In this document: in pieces, positions 1 to 7,530 of the stretch
How the letters are laid out: the number at the start of each line of letters is the position of its first letter
Position numbering within the stretch: the stretch's first letter is position 1
Assembly (NCBI GenBank): GCA_023422005.1
Contig: JAEZSC010000004.1
Coordinates: forward strand, 1-64,000
DNA length: 64,000 bases
DNA from: Bacillota bacterium
GTDB taxonomy: Bacteria > Bacillota > Clostridia > Christensenellales > UMGS416
Reading direction: 5' to 3'
Position numbers and translations under genes: made by a program
Notes under the pieces: model-generated
Seen by the model: the letters and a program-made list of their open reading frames with translations, nothing else
Databases searched by the model: none
What the model was told of the DNA's origin: nothing

Positions 1-343
1 CGGAGCCGCCGCCCTTCACCGCGCCCAGCACCAGCAGCTTCACGCCGTTGTGCTCCGTGGCGTATTGGCCCGCCACGTCGGACACCTCGGGGTTGATCTT
101 GAACACCTGGCCGTATTGGCTGACCCGTGCGCCGGTGCGCTCCTCGATCAGCGCGATCTGCTTGGAAATCGGCACGATGCTGGCCTGATCCGCGTGGGGC
201 ACGCCCAGTGCGGAAGCCAGGTTGGCGTCGGGGTCGCTGTCCACAGCCAGTACATTGTGGCCGCGGCGGGCCAGTATCAGCGCCAGCGCCGCAGCCACGG
301 TGGACTTGCCCACGCCGCCCTTGCCGGAAACGGCAATTTTCAT
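1..343 (-). CDS. cooC: CooC-type nickel-insertion ATPase (partial, cut by window edge)
   Basis: N-terminal 114 residues of a ParA/MinD-superfamily ATPase; the rest lies left of the window. It opens with a deviant Walker A loop, GKGGVGKST, at about residues 7-15, followed by AVDSDPDANLA, the switch-I/aspartate region typical of CooC. The visible end reads VLGAVKGGGS, matching the CooC stretch just before its metal-binding cysteines. CooC family members use ATP-driven dimerisation to mature the Ni-Fe cluster of carbon monoxide dehydrogenase/acetyl-CoA synthase. It is the third gene of a minus-strand set with two methyltransferase-like genes, which suggests the edge of a Wood-Ljungdahl (acetyl-CoA pathway) locus. 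The family is clear; the CODH partner is inferred because it is not in view. Confidence 0.85.
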   Translation of the reverse strand, partial: MKIAVSGKGGVGKSTVAAALALILARRGHNVLAVDSDPDANLASALGVPHADQASIVPISKQIALIEERTGARVSQYGQVFKINPEVSDVAGQYATEHNGVKLLVLGAVKGGGS

Positions 344-360
344 TGATTTACCACTCTTTC

Positions 361-1425
361 TTAGAACGCATATTTGGCTTTGAGCCGGGTTGTGAGTTCC
401 TTGAGCAGCGTGAACACACGCTCGGCGTCTTCGGTCTCCAGCGAACCGGTGCCGCAGGAGGGGGTCACCAGCGCCTGCTCGGCGATCAGCTTCTTGTCGA
501 TGCCTTTGGCGGCCAGGTTGTCCATGACCTTCTCCAACTGCGCTTCCAGCGTCTCCACGGTCTGCTCGCGGATGGCCTTGGACGTGGGCACCACGCCCCA
601 GGCCAGCATGCCGCCGCCTTGCAGGTGGGCCTTCACGCTGTCGGCGTACATGGCAATGGTGTCGCCATAGCCGAAGGCGTCAAAGTTCACGATGTCCACG
701 CCGGCGTCGATGAGGATGGACCATTCGGTGTTGCCGCAGCAGTGGATGCCGGCCAGGGCGCCCTCGGCGTGCACGGCCTCGATGACTTCGTTCAAGATGG
801 CCACGACGTCTTCGCGCTTGACCGACACATAGGTGGAGCTGCCGAAGGCCGACAGGATGGGCTCGTCGATGAAGCAGATGATGTTCTCAGCGTAGGGCTT
901 GAACTTCTGGATCTGCCAGCGGCACTTGGCGGCCAGGGCCTTCACGATGACATCGCGGAACTCCTCGTTGTAGTAGATCGCGCGCTTGTTCTCGTCCACA
1001 ATCGTCAGCGCGAAGCTTGCGGGGCCGGTGGTCTGCACCTTGACCCAGGGCAGCTTGCCTCCCTTTTGTTTGAGGGCCTCTTCCAGCGCGTAGATGCCCT
1101 TGGAGAATTCCGGCGAGATCGCGGCGAACTCGAAGTCGCCGGTGCCCTCGTCGGGGTCGGTGGCCATCAGATAGCTCTCATAGAACGTGGCGAAGGCCTC
1201 GGAATAGTCGCCGCTGGTGTCGATGAACATGCGGTGCTTGTCATAGTCCAGCGTGGCGCAGGGGATGCCCTCGCTGTACTGCACTTCCATCTGCTCGTTC
1301 ATGCCCAGGCGGGGCAGCTGTGGCCAGATGGGGCAATCCAGGCGGGCGAGGGACACGCCGGCGGCGTAGGCCGGGTCCTCAAAGGGCATGGAACCGATGG
1401 CGGTGCCTAAAAATTTGGTTTTCAT
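361..1425 (-). CDS. MetE/UROD-superfamily methyltransferase-like protein
   Basis: A 354-residue protein of the cobalamin-independent methionine synthase/uroporphyrinogen decarboxylase-like TIM-barrel superfamily. It shows a probable zinc site: His228-Cys229-Cys230 in GIHCCGNTEW and Cys324 in TPSCGTGSL, the usual H-x-C...C layout of thiol-activating methyltransferases. It is much shorter than MetE (about 750 residues), so it corresponds to the C-terminal catalytic half only. An AAGGAGA ribosome site lies upstream of the ATG. It sits 17 bases upstream of cooC and 27 bases downstream of the homocysteine methyltransferase gene. By analogy with acetogen loci it probably moves a methyl group between a corrinoid or folate carrier and a thiol; the actual substrate cannot be read from sequence. 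Confidence 0.75.
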   Translation of the reverse strand: MKTKFLGTAIGSMPFEDPAYAAGVSLARLDCPIWPQLPRLGMNEQMEVQYSEGIPCATLDYDKHRMFIDTSGDYSEAFATFYESYLMATDPDEGTGDFEFAAISPEFSKGIYALEEALKQKGGKLPWVKVQTTGPASFALTIVDENKRAIYYNEEFRDVIVKALAAKCRWQIQKFKPYAENIICFIDEPILSAFGSSTYVSVKREDVVAILNEVIEAVHAEGALAGIHCCGNTEWSILIDAGVDIVNFDAFGYGDTIAMYADSVKAHLQGGGMLAWGVVPTSKAIREQTVETLEAQLEKVMDNLAAKGIDKKLIAEQALVTPSCGTGSLETEDAERVFTLLKELTTRLKAKYAF

Positions 1426-1452
1426 AGCGCGATCTCCTTCTGATTGTCTGTT

Positions 1453-2343
1453 TTACAGCGCGGCCACGGCCTGCTTGATGGCGGCGATGTGGCCGGGTGT
1501 CGTGCCGCAGCAGCCGCCGATGATGTTGGCGCCGACAGCCACCAGGTCGCCTACCAAAGCGGCCATCATTTCCGGCGTCTCGGGGAAGGTGTCCACCCCA
1601 TTGACGTTGACCGGCAGGCCGGCGTTGGCGTGCACGAGGATGGGAGCCTCGGGGAAGGCGGCCCGGATCTCGCGGACGATCTCGATCATGCGCTCGATGC
1701 CGTTGCCGCAGTTGGCGCCGATGATGTCCGCGCCGGCTTCCAACGCCGCTTCGGCGGCAGCCACGGGGGCCACACCCATCATCGTGCGGTAGTCGCCGCG
1801 GCGGGTCTTCTCAAAGGTGAACGTGCAAATGATCTCCAGTTTTGTGTTCTCCTTGACGGCCTTGATGGCCTGTGTGGCCTCGCCGATGTCGCTCATGGTT
1901 TCGATGCACACGGCGTCAGCGCCGCCGCGCTCCAGCGCCACGGCCTGCTCCTTGAAGGCATCGTACAGCTCCTGCTCGGTGACCTCTTCGGTGACCAGCA
2001 GCTTGCCGGTGGGGCCGATGGAAGCGATGACCCAGTGGTCGTCGCCGGCGGCGGCGCGGCTGGCGCGGGCGGCGGCTTCGTTGAGCTCGCCCACCTGGTT
2101 TTCCAGACCGAAGCGGTCAAACTTGTAGCGGGTGCCGCCAAAGCTGTTGGTCTCCACCATGTCGGCGCCAGCGGCGACGTAGCGCGCGGCGATGTCTTTG
2201 ACGTCGTCAAAGCGGGTCAGGCACCACTGCTCCGGGCATTCGCCGGCCTGCAGGCCCTTCTGATACAAGAAAGTACCCCATGCGCCGTCGCTCACCAACA
2301 CGCGTCCGGCCTTCACCGCGTCGGAAATTCTGCCTCTGGACAT
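1453..2343 (-). CDS. Homocysteine S-methyltransferase family protein (MetH N-domain-like)
   Basis: A 296-residue stand-alone homocysteine-binding domain. N-terminal SDGAWGTFLYQKGL resembles the family's DGAMGT start. The zinc-binding cysteines are visible in GANCGNG and in GGCCGTTP near the C-terminus, and VETNSFGG is the conserved strand/loop region. The open frame runs further upstream, but the ATG at 2343 is preceded by GAAAAGAGGA and begins the family-like sequence, so the longer frame is rejected. No cobalamin-binding or folate domains are attached, so it needs partner proteins. It is the first gene of the minus-strand trio and divergent from cca. Likely role: transfer of a methyl group from a corrinoid protein or other donor to homocysteine or a related thiol. 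Confidence 0.85.
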   Translation of the reverse strand: MSRGRISDAVKAGRVLVSDGAWGTFLYQKGLQAGECPEQWCLTRFDDVKDIAARYVAAGADMVETNSFGGTRYKFDRFGLENQVGELNEAAARASRAAAGDDHWVIASIGPTGKLLVTEEVTEQELYDAFKEQAVALERGGADAVCIETMSDIGEATQAIKAVKENTKLEIICTFTFEKTRRGDYRTMMGVAPVAAAEAALEAGADIIGANCGNGIERMIEIVREIRAAFPEAPILVHANAGLPVNVNGVDTFPETPEMMAALVGDLVAVGANIIGGCCGTTPGHIAAIKQAVAAL

Positions 2344-2557
2344 TGCTCCATCCTCTTTTCTCAAAGTTATATATGGACATTTCATGGTTTCCCATTGCAT
2401 TGTAGGGTATCTGAGCAATTGGTCACAATCGGTTTTTTTGCTCTTGATGTGCACATTTTGCTCTATGATGGCCGTCACGAGCCGTAATTTGGCATCAATG
2501 CAATGTGTAGGTAAAAACTGATGGTGAACCGGCCAAAGACAGTGCGCGCGGCGTTGG

Positions 2558-2586
2558 TTTACGCTGCCGGTGCTTTTTGGTATAAT
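2558..2586 (+). promoter_or_regulatory. Sigma-A-type promoter for the cca operon
   Basis: TTTACG (2558-2563), a 17-base spacer and a perfect TATAAT (2581-2586), about 43 bases before the cca TTG start. It drives the cca-nagA-DedA-lipoprotein run of overlapping genes. Confidence 0.7.
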
Positions 2587-2629
2587 AAACAAATATAGAG
2601 CTTGTAGCAAAGCCTGTAAGGAGGCTGTT

Positions 2630-4021
2630 TTGGAAGGGATTCCGGCGCTTCTGGCGCAGGCCGCGGCGCGGTTCGCCGGCGCGGGAGCGCCGCTGTATCT
2701 GGTGGGCGGCTGGCCGCGCAACCGGCTGCTGCGCCTTCCCGGCGGAGATTTTGATGTGTGCTCCGCGCTGCCTGGGCCCCAGGCGGCGGCGCTGTTCGCG
2801 CAGACGCCGGGCGTGCGGGCGGTGGACCGCAGCACGGCGCTGGGTACACTCAGCGTCGTGGGGCCGGGCTTGGAGGCCGAGTACACGGCCTTTCGCACCG
2901 AGAGCTACGGCCCCGGCGGCGCCCATCGGCCCGAAAACGTTGCCTTCGGCGTGCCCATGGAGCAGGACGCGCTGCGCCGGGACTTCACCGTGAACGCGCT
3001 GTATTATGACATAGCCGCCGGGCAGTTGGCCGACCCGCTGGGTGGGCTGGCGGACCTGGAGCGGCGCATTTTGCGGACCTGCCGGCCGCCGCAGCAGACC
3101 TTCGACGACGACGGGCTGCGGCTCATGCGCCTGGTGCGGCTGGGCGGCGAGCTGGGCTTTGCGCCCGAGGAGGGCACATTTGCCGCCGCCTGCGAACGGG
3201 CCACGCTGATAAACGACATCGCGCCGGAGCGCATTCGCGGCGAGCTGGAGCGCCTGCTGCTGTGCGACATCAAGTATCCCGGCAACGGCCCCCAGGCCGT
3301 GCTGGGGGCATTGCACGCGCTGGACGCGCTGGGGCTGCTCCGGCGCATACTGCCAGAGCTGGACGCCTGCCGCGGCGTGGGCCAGCGCAGGGATTATCAC
3401 GATTACGACGTGCTGGAGCACTGCCTGCATGCGTGCGCGGCGGCTCCGGCGGAGCTTCCGCTGCGGCTGGCGGCGCTGCTGCACGACGTGGGCAAGCCTG
3501 CGGCGCTGGCCGCCGGCGGCCGCATGGTGGGCCACGACAAGCTGGGCGAGGAGCTGGCCCGGCAGGCGCTGGAACGCCTGCGCTTCCCCAATGCTGTAAT
3601 TTCCGAGGTCTGCGCGCTGGTGCGCGCACATATGGTGGACCTGGACGGCCGCATGGGCACGGGCAAGCTGCGGTGGTTCTTCGTGGAGCTGGGCCGGGAG
3701 CGCTCGCGTAAGCTCATGGACCTGCGCCGCGCCGACGTCAGTGGCAGCCGCGCCCAGCCGCCCGCGGCAGACCCGGCGGCCAAGTGGGCGGCGCTGTTGG
3801 AACGCATGGAGCGCGAGCGCGTGCCGTGGACTCAGGCGCAGCTGGACATCGATGGAGACGCGCTGAGCGCGCTGGCCGGCGGCCCTTCGCCCCGGGTAGG
3901 CGCGCTCAAACGGGCGCTGCACCGCCACGCGGTGCTGCGGCCCGCCGATAACAACCGCCGCCGGCTCTTAATTCTGGCGGAACAACTGATTCGGCAATGG
4001 AACAAGGAGGGAAAAACATGA
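2630..4021 (+). CDS. cca: CCA tRNA nucleotidyltransferase with HD domain
   Basis: A 463-residue class II tRNA nucleotidyltransferase, which adds or repairs the 3' CCA end of tRNAs. The head domain has LYLVGGWPRNRLL and GGDFDVC (the DxD metal site), then RRDFTVNALYYD and the DDDGLRLMRLVR template-arginine region. The C-terminal half carries an HD phosphohydrolase motif, LAALLHDVGKP. The start is TTG at 2630, with AAGGAGG at 2618-2624 at ideal spacing; an upstream in-frame ATG lies inside the promoter and is rejected. The usual V-R-D of the first motif reads P-R-N here, a mild oddity. The stop overlaps the nagA ATG by four bases (ATGA), so the two are probably translationally coupled. Confidence 0.92.
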   Translation: MEGIPALLAQAAARFAGAGAPLYLVGGWPRNRLLRLPGGDFDVCSALPGPQAAALFAQTPGVRAVDRSTALGTLSVVGPGLEAEYTAFRTESYGPGGAHRPENVAFGVPMEQDALRRDFTVNALYYDIAAGQLADPLGGLADLERRILRTCRPPQQTFDDDGLRLMRLVRLGGELGFAPEEGTFAAACERATLINDIAPERIRGELERLLLCDIKYPGNGPQAVLGALHALDALGLLRRILPELDACRGVGQRRDYHDYDVLEHCLHACAAAPAELPLRLAALLHDVGKPAALAAGGRMVGHDKLGEELARQALERLRFPNAVISEVCALVRAHMVDLDGRMGTGKLRWFFVELGRERSRKLMDLRRADVSGSRAQPPAADPAAKWAALLERMERERVPWTQAQLDIDGDALSALAGGPSPRVGALKRALHRHAVLRPADNNRRRLLILAEQLIRQWNKEGKT

Positions 4022-5172
4022 GACTTTTGATACACGGCGGCACGGTGTTGCGGGAGGGCCGGTTGGAAAGGGCGGATATCCTGTGTGAGGACGACAGGAT
4101 TGCCGGCATCGGCGCTGTTGCCGAACATGCCCGGTGCGATGAGCGGCTGGATGCCCATGGCCTCACGGTGCTGCCGGGCTTTGTGGATGGGCACATTCAC
4201 GGCGCGGCCGGCGGCCTCGCCGGTGATTTGGATGGCATCCGGGCCATGTCGGCCATGCTGGCAGCCCACGGCGTGACGGCCTTTCTGCCCACGCTGGCCT
4301 CGGAGACGCCCGAGGACACCCGCGAAGGCCTCAAGGCCATCGCCCAATCGATGCAGGAAGCCCTGCCCGGCGCGCGGGTGCTGGGCGCCCACATGGAGGG
4401 GCCTTTCCTGGCGGTCAACTGCAAGGGCGCCATGGACGAGCGCAACTTCCTGGCGCCCACGGTGGAGAATTGGAACCGCCTGACCGGCGAGTGGGCTCCG
4501 GTCGTGCGCCGTATGACGCTGGACCCGGCTCAGCCGGGGGCGCTGGAGTTCATCGGGTGGCTCTCGGCCCAGGGTGTGTCGGTCAGCATCGGCCACAGCG
4601 AAGCCTCCGCCGCCACGGTAGCCGCGGCGCTTTCTGCCGGGGCACGCTCGATCACGCACCTGTTCAACGCCATGCCGTCGCTGCACCACCGCAACCCCGG
4701 CGTCATCGGCGCGGCCTTGAGCGACCCGCGGGCGGTGGTGGAGCTCATCGCCGACTTCGTACATGTGGATCCGGTGGCGCTTAAGGTCGCCATGGCAGCC
4801 AAGGGCGCCGACGGCGTTATGCTCGTGAGCGACGCGCTGCAGGCAGCCGGCATGCCCGACGGAGATTATGCGCTGGGAGGTGTGACCGTGTATGTGCGCG
4901 ACGGCGTGGCTCGCATCGCCGCGGGCAACCTGGCCGGCAGCACGCTGCTGCTGGACCGCGCTGTGCGCAATGTAACATCGTTGGGCCACAGCCTGCCTGA
5001 CGCGGCGGCCATGGCGTCGGCTGTGCCCTGCCGGGTGTGCGGGGCGGCGGACAGGGGCCGCATTGCCGTGGGTCTGTGCGCGGATTTTGCGCTGCTGGAT
5101 GGGGATCTGCAGGTGGCCGCCACCGTGGTGGGCGGCAAACCGGTGTATCGGCGAGAGGGAATGCGGCTGTGA
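4018..5172 (+). CDS. nagA: N-acetylglucosamine-6-phosphate deacetylase
   Basis: A 384-residue amidohydrolase that removes acetate from GlcNAc-6-phosphate to give glucosamine-6-phosphate in amino-sugar and cell-wall recycling. Family motifs are present in order: GFVDGHIHG, HMEGPFL (metal Glu), IGHSEA (metal His), ITHLFNAM (metal His) and VSDALQAAG (catalytic Asp). The ATG at 4018 follows AAGGAGG and overlaps the cca stop. No nagB is adjacent. The last base group overlaps the GTG start of the DedA-like gene. Confidence 0.93.
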   Translation: MRLLIHGGTVLREGRLERADILCEDDRIAGIGAVAEHARCDERLDAHGLTVLPGFVDGHIHGAAGGLAGDLDGIRAMSAMLAAHGVTAFLPTLASETPEDTREGLKAIAQSMQEALPGARVLGAHMEGPFLAVNCKGAMDERNFLAPTVENWNRLTGEWAPVVRRMTLDPAQPGALEFIGWLSAQGVSVSIGHSEASAATVAAALSAGARSITHLFNAMPSLHHRNPGVIGAALSDPRAVVELIADFVHVDPVALKVAMAAKGADGVMLVSDALQAAGMPDGDYALGGVTVYVRDGVARIAAGNLAGSTLLLDRAVRNVTSLGHSLPDAAAMASAVPCRVCGAADRGRIAVGLCADFALLDGDLQVAATVVGGKPVYRREGMRL

Positions 5173-5831
5173 CCGACGCACTGCTTCGAGGCATCTATAC
5201 GTTTCTGACCAACGCCCGGACTCAGCTGCCGGAGGAGCTTCTGCTGCTGTTGCTTTTTTTGGCTGCGCTGCTGCAGGTGCTGCTGCCTCCGGTGCCTGGC
5301 GATGTGGTCTTAAGCGCCTCCGGTGTCATGAGCGCCCTCAGCGGCCCGGCCTTCGCAGCAGAGTATCTGCTGAGCTACTGGCTGGGCACGGCAAGCGCGT
5401 GCATCCTGCTTTATGAGCTGGGTCGTGCCAAGGGCCCGGCACTGCTGCGCAGCCGGCTGCTCACGCGGCTGATACCCGCGGCGACGTTGAAACGGGCGAG
5501 AGGCTTTTTGAACCGCCGCGGCCATTGGGCGCTGTTGGGAGCCAAGTTTCTTCCCGGTGTCAACTGGCCCACGGTGTTGCTGGCCGGAGCCAGCAGAGCG
5601 CCGCGGCTGCGCAGCTATTGCGCCATGGCCGGGGCCTCGCTGCTGCACAACGGCGCGCTGTTCCTGGTGGGATATGCCTTCGGCGGCAGCTTTTGGGCTG
5701 TGGCGGCGGCGCTGCGCTCCATGAGCGCCGCGGGCTTGCTGCTGCTGGCCGTGGGCCTGGGCGCGGCGGCGTGGGTGTATGGCCGCGTGCTGCGGCGCAC
5801 CCGCGGGGCGCAGGGAGGTTCCAATGAATAA
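5169..5831 (+). CDS. DedA/SNARE-associated family membrane protein
   Basis: A 220-residue polytopic membrane protein of the DedA (VTT domain) family, whose members flip or traffic membrane lipids such as undecaprenyl phosphate and phosphatidylethanolamine. It has a long N-terminal hydrophobic stretch, the PPVPGDVVL segment matching the family's P-x-P-x-E/D re-entrant motif, and a second half with FLPGVNWPTVLLAG. The Arg usually found after the PG (F-x-P-G-x-R) is Asn here, so transport chemistry may differ. The start is GTG at 5169, four bases inside the end of nagA, with GAGAGGGA upstream. The first 44 codons of the longer frame overlap nagA and are rejected. Confidence 0.8.
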   Translation: MTDALLRGIYTFLTNARTQLPEELLLLLLFLAALLQVLLPPVPGDVVLSASGVMSALSGPAFAAEYLLSYWLGTASACILLYELGRAKGPALLRSRLLTRLIPAATLKRARGFLNRRGHWALLGAKFLPGVNWPTVLLAGASRAPRLRSYCAMAGASLLHNGALFLVGYAFGGSFWAVAAALRSMSAAGLLLLAVGLGAAAWVYGRVLRRTRGAQGGSNE

Positions 5832-6822
5832 CCACGATATTCTGAAACGCGTGTGCGCCGGGGCGCTATCGGCGCTGCTGGCAGGGGCTTTGGCGGGGTG
5901 CGCCTCCTCCGATCCGCAGGCTTCTCCCACAGCCACGGCCACGGCCACCGCGCCGGCGGTGCCCCAGGTGACGGCAGCTCCGGGCAAGGTCGCGGCGCCT
6001 CAGGTGCAGCGCTTCCACGGCTATGAGGCGCGCCTCAAGCCGGTCAAGGGACCGCGGTCGCAGCTGTCCGAGCCCATCGCCGCGCAGCTTATGCTGGACG
6101 CCAGCGTGACCCAACGCCTGAACGTCCCCAACGCCGTGGCCAAGTTCGGCAATGACATCGAGGTCTATGACCCCAATTCCGACGCCAGCTATCACTTCCA
6201 GATCGCCTCCGACGGCCAGCTGCTGATGCGCGCCGACGACGGCCATGTGTTCCGCATGCCGGAATACATCTACTACCTGCTGGAGCAGCGGCTGTGGGAG
6301 GTGGGCGGCACGCTCAAGGAGGGCACGATCACCTGGCAGCCCGAATCCGGCAGCACGGAGCTGCTGGAGACCGAGCTGCCCCGGCTCATCAAGACCGCCA
6401 TGCTGCCGGCCTACGGCTACGCCATGGGTTATTTCTGCTCCTACAAGATCTATGGCCTGAATACATCCAACAAGGATTCGGTCAAGATCTACATGCTGCT
6501 GATGTACATGGGTTATGACATCGACGATACCAAGGGCGCGGCTTTCCTGCCGGAGTTTTCCCACGTCAGCGCGGCATCGCTGACCTTCAAACGCCTGCGG
6601 GGCAACACATGGCAGCTGGCCGAGCTGCGGCTGCCGGTGACGCCCAAGGAGGTCAACAAGGACACGACCTACGCCAGCGTGCGCAAGGTGCTGCCCTTTG
6701 AGCACATGGACGCCTACGAGGCGGACATAAAGGATACATCCGCTCTGACCAAGGACATCGTACGCCAGGCCACCGAGTTCCTGCGAGAAAACGGCTTAAC
6801 CGGGCTGAGTATAGGCGACTGA
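5824..6822 (+). CDS. Lipoprotein of unknown function
   Basis: A 332-residue secreted lipoprotein. A signal peptide (KR at residues 8-9, then a hydrophobic core) ends in the lipobox LAGC with Cys26 as the acylated residue. A Thr/Ala/Pro-rich linker follows to about residue 60, then a mixed alpha/beta domain. I do not recognise the domain. It contains a Tyr-rich segment (IYYLLEQ, near residue 150) and ends in a charged helix. The ATG at 5824 follows GGAGG and overlaps the end of the DedA-like gene by eight bases. The gene position suggests envelope work alongside the upstream membrane protein, but this is inference only. Confidence 0.75.
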   Translation: MNNHDILKRVCAGALSALLAGALAGCASSDPQASPTATATATAPAVPQVTAAPGKVAAPQVQRFHGYEARLKPVKGPRSQLSEPIAAQLMLDASVTQRLNVPNAVAKFGNDIEVYDPNSDASYHFQIASDGQLLMRADDGHVFRMPEYIYYLLEQRLWEVGGTLKEGTITWQPESGSTELLETELPRLIKTAMLPAYGYAMGYFCSYKIYGLNTSNKDSVKIYMLLMYMGYDIDDTKGAAFLPEFSHVSAASLTFKRLRGNTWQLAELRLPVTPKEVNKDTTYASVRKVLPFEHMDAYEADIKDTSALTKDIVRQATEFLRENGLTGLSIGD

Positions 6823-6841
6823 GTTTGGAGGCTCATATAGC

Positions 6842-7468
6842 ATGAAGGAGTTGCAGCCTTTGGGTGTTCCCACACTCGATGAGGCGGAGCGTATCCTGAA
6901 GGAAGCGGAACAACTGAACCCCGGAGCCTGGGCTGACCATTCTAGGAATGTTGCCCTGGGAGCGAAAATCATCGCCGGGAAGACTCGGGACATGGTTCCG
7001 GAGCTGGCATATATCCTGGGGCTTCTGCATGATATCGGCAGAAGATATGGGAAATTCGGGATGCGCCACGGGCTTGACGGGTATCGTTTTGCATGGGAAA
7101 ACGGACATCCTTTTTTAGCGAGAATTTGCCTGAGCCACATCGCATTTACATATCACAACCGAATAGTCATTGTTGGCAAATGGGACGGTACACATGAGGA
7201 GCACCAATTCGTGGTTGACACTTTGTCGGCCACGGATGAAACGGATTATGATAGGTTGATCAGGCTTTGTGACTATATTGCGATGCCTACCGGGTTTTGC
7301 CTGATCGAAAAAAGGCTGGTGGACATGGCGTTGAGGGGCGGCCTGAACGAATATACCATACCCAGATGGGAGTCGACCTTTCAAAACAAACGATACTTCG
7401 AAGAAAAAATGGGAGTGTCGGTCTATGATGTTCTGCCAAACGTAAAGGAAAACACCTTTCAATCATGA
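6842..7468 (+). CDS. HD-domain phosphohydrolase-like protein
   Basis: A 208-residue HD-superfamily protein. Metal-ligand positions are visible as WADHSRN (His), LLHDIGRR (the HD pair) and the later LCDYIAMP (Asp). These enzymes usually hydrolyse nucleotides or phosphoesters; the substrate is unknown here. It is more AT-rich than cca-nagA before it and mnmG after it, hinting at a later arrival. It has its own TTGGAGG ribosome site and 20-base and 62-base gaps to its neighbours. Confidence 0.75.
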   Translation: MKELQPLGVPTLDEAERILKEAEQLNPGAWADHSRNVALGAKIIAGKTRDMVPELAYILGLLHDIGRRYGKFGMRHGLDGYRFAWENGHPFLARICLSHIAFTYHNRIVIVGKWDGTHEEHQFVVDTLSATDETDYDRLIRLCDYIAMPTGFCLIEKRLVDMALRGGLNEYTIPRWESTFQNKRYFEEKMGVSVYDVLPNVKENTFQS

Positions 7469-7530
7469 GCTCATCCGTTGGGCGTCATGTGAAGATTCAC
7501 AAGAGTTAAAATGAAGGAACCCTGTCAAAC

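Noticed and set aside
83..343. Nitrogenase-type NifH instead of CooC
   Set aside because: The visible sequence lacks NifH features and matches CooC in the DSDPDANLA and KGGGS regions; no nif structural genes are nearby.
127..1410. Long plus-strand open frame (427 codons) over the left edge
   Set aside because: It is the antisense shadow of the cooC and MetE-like genes: GC-rich third positions create open frames on the other strand, and its translation has no recognisable family features.
2495..3928. Long minus-strand open frame opposite cca
   Set aside because: Shadow of the clearly functional cca gene; the translation is Arg/Gln/Ala-rich without domains.
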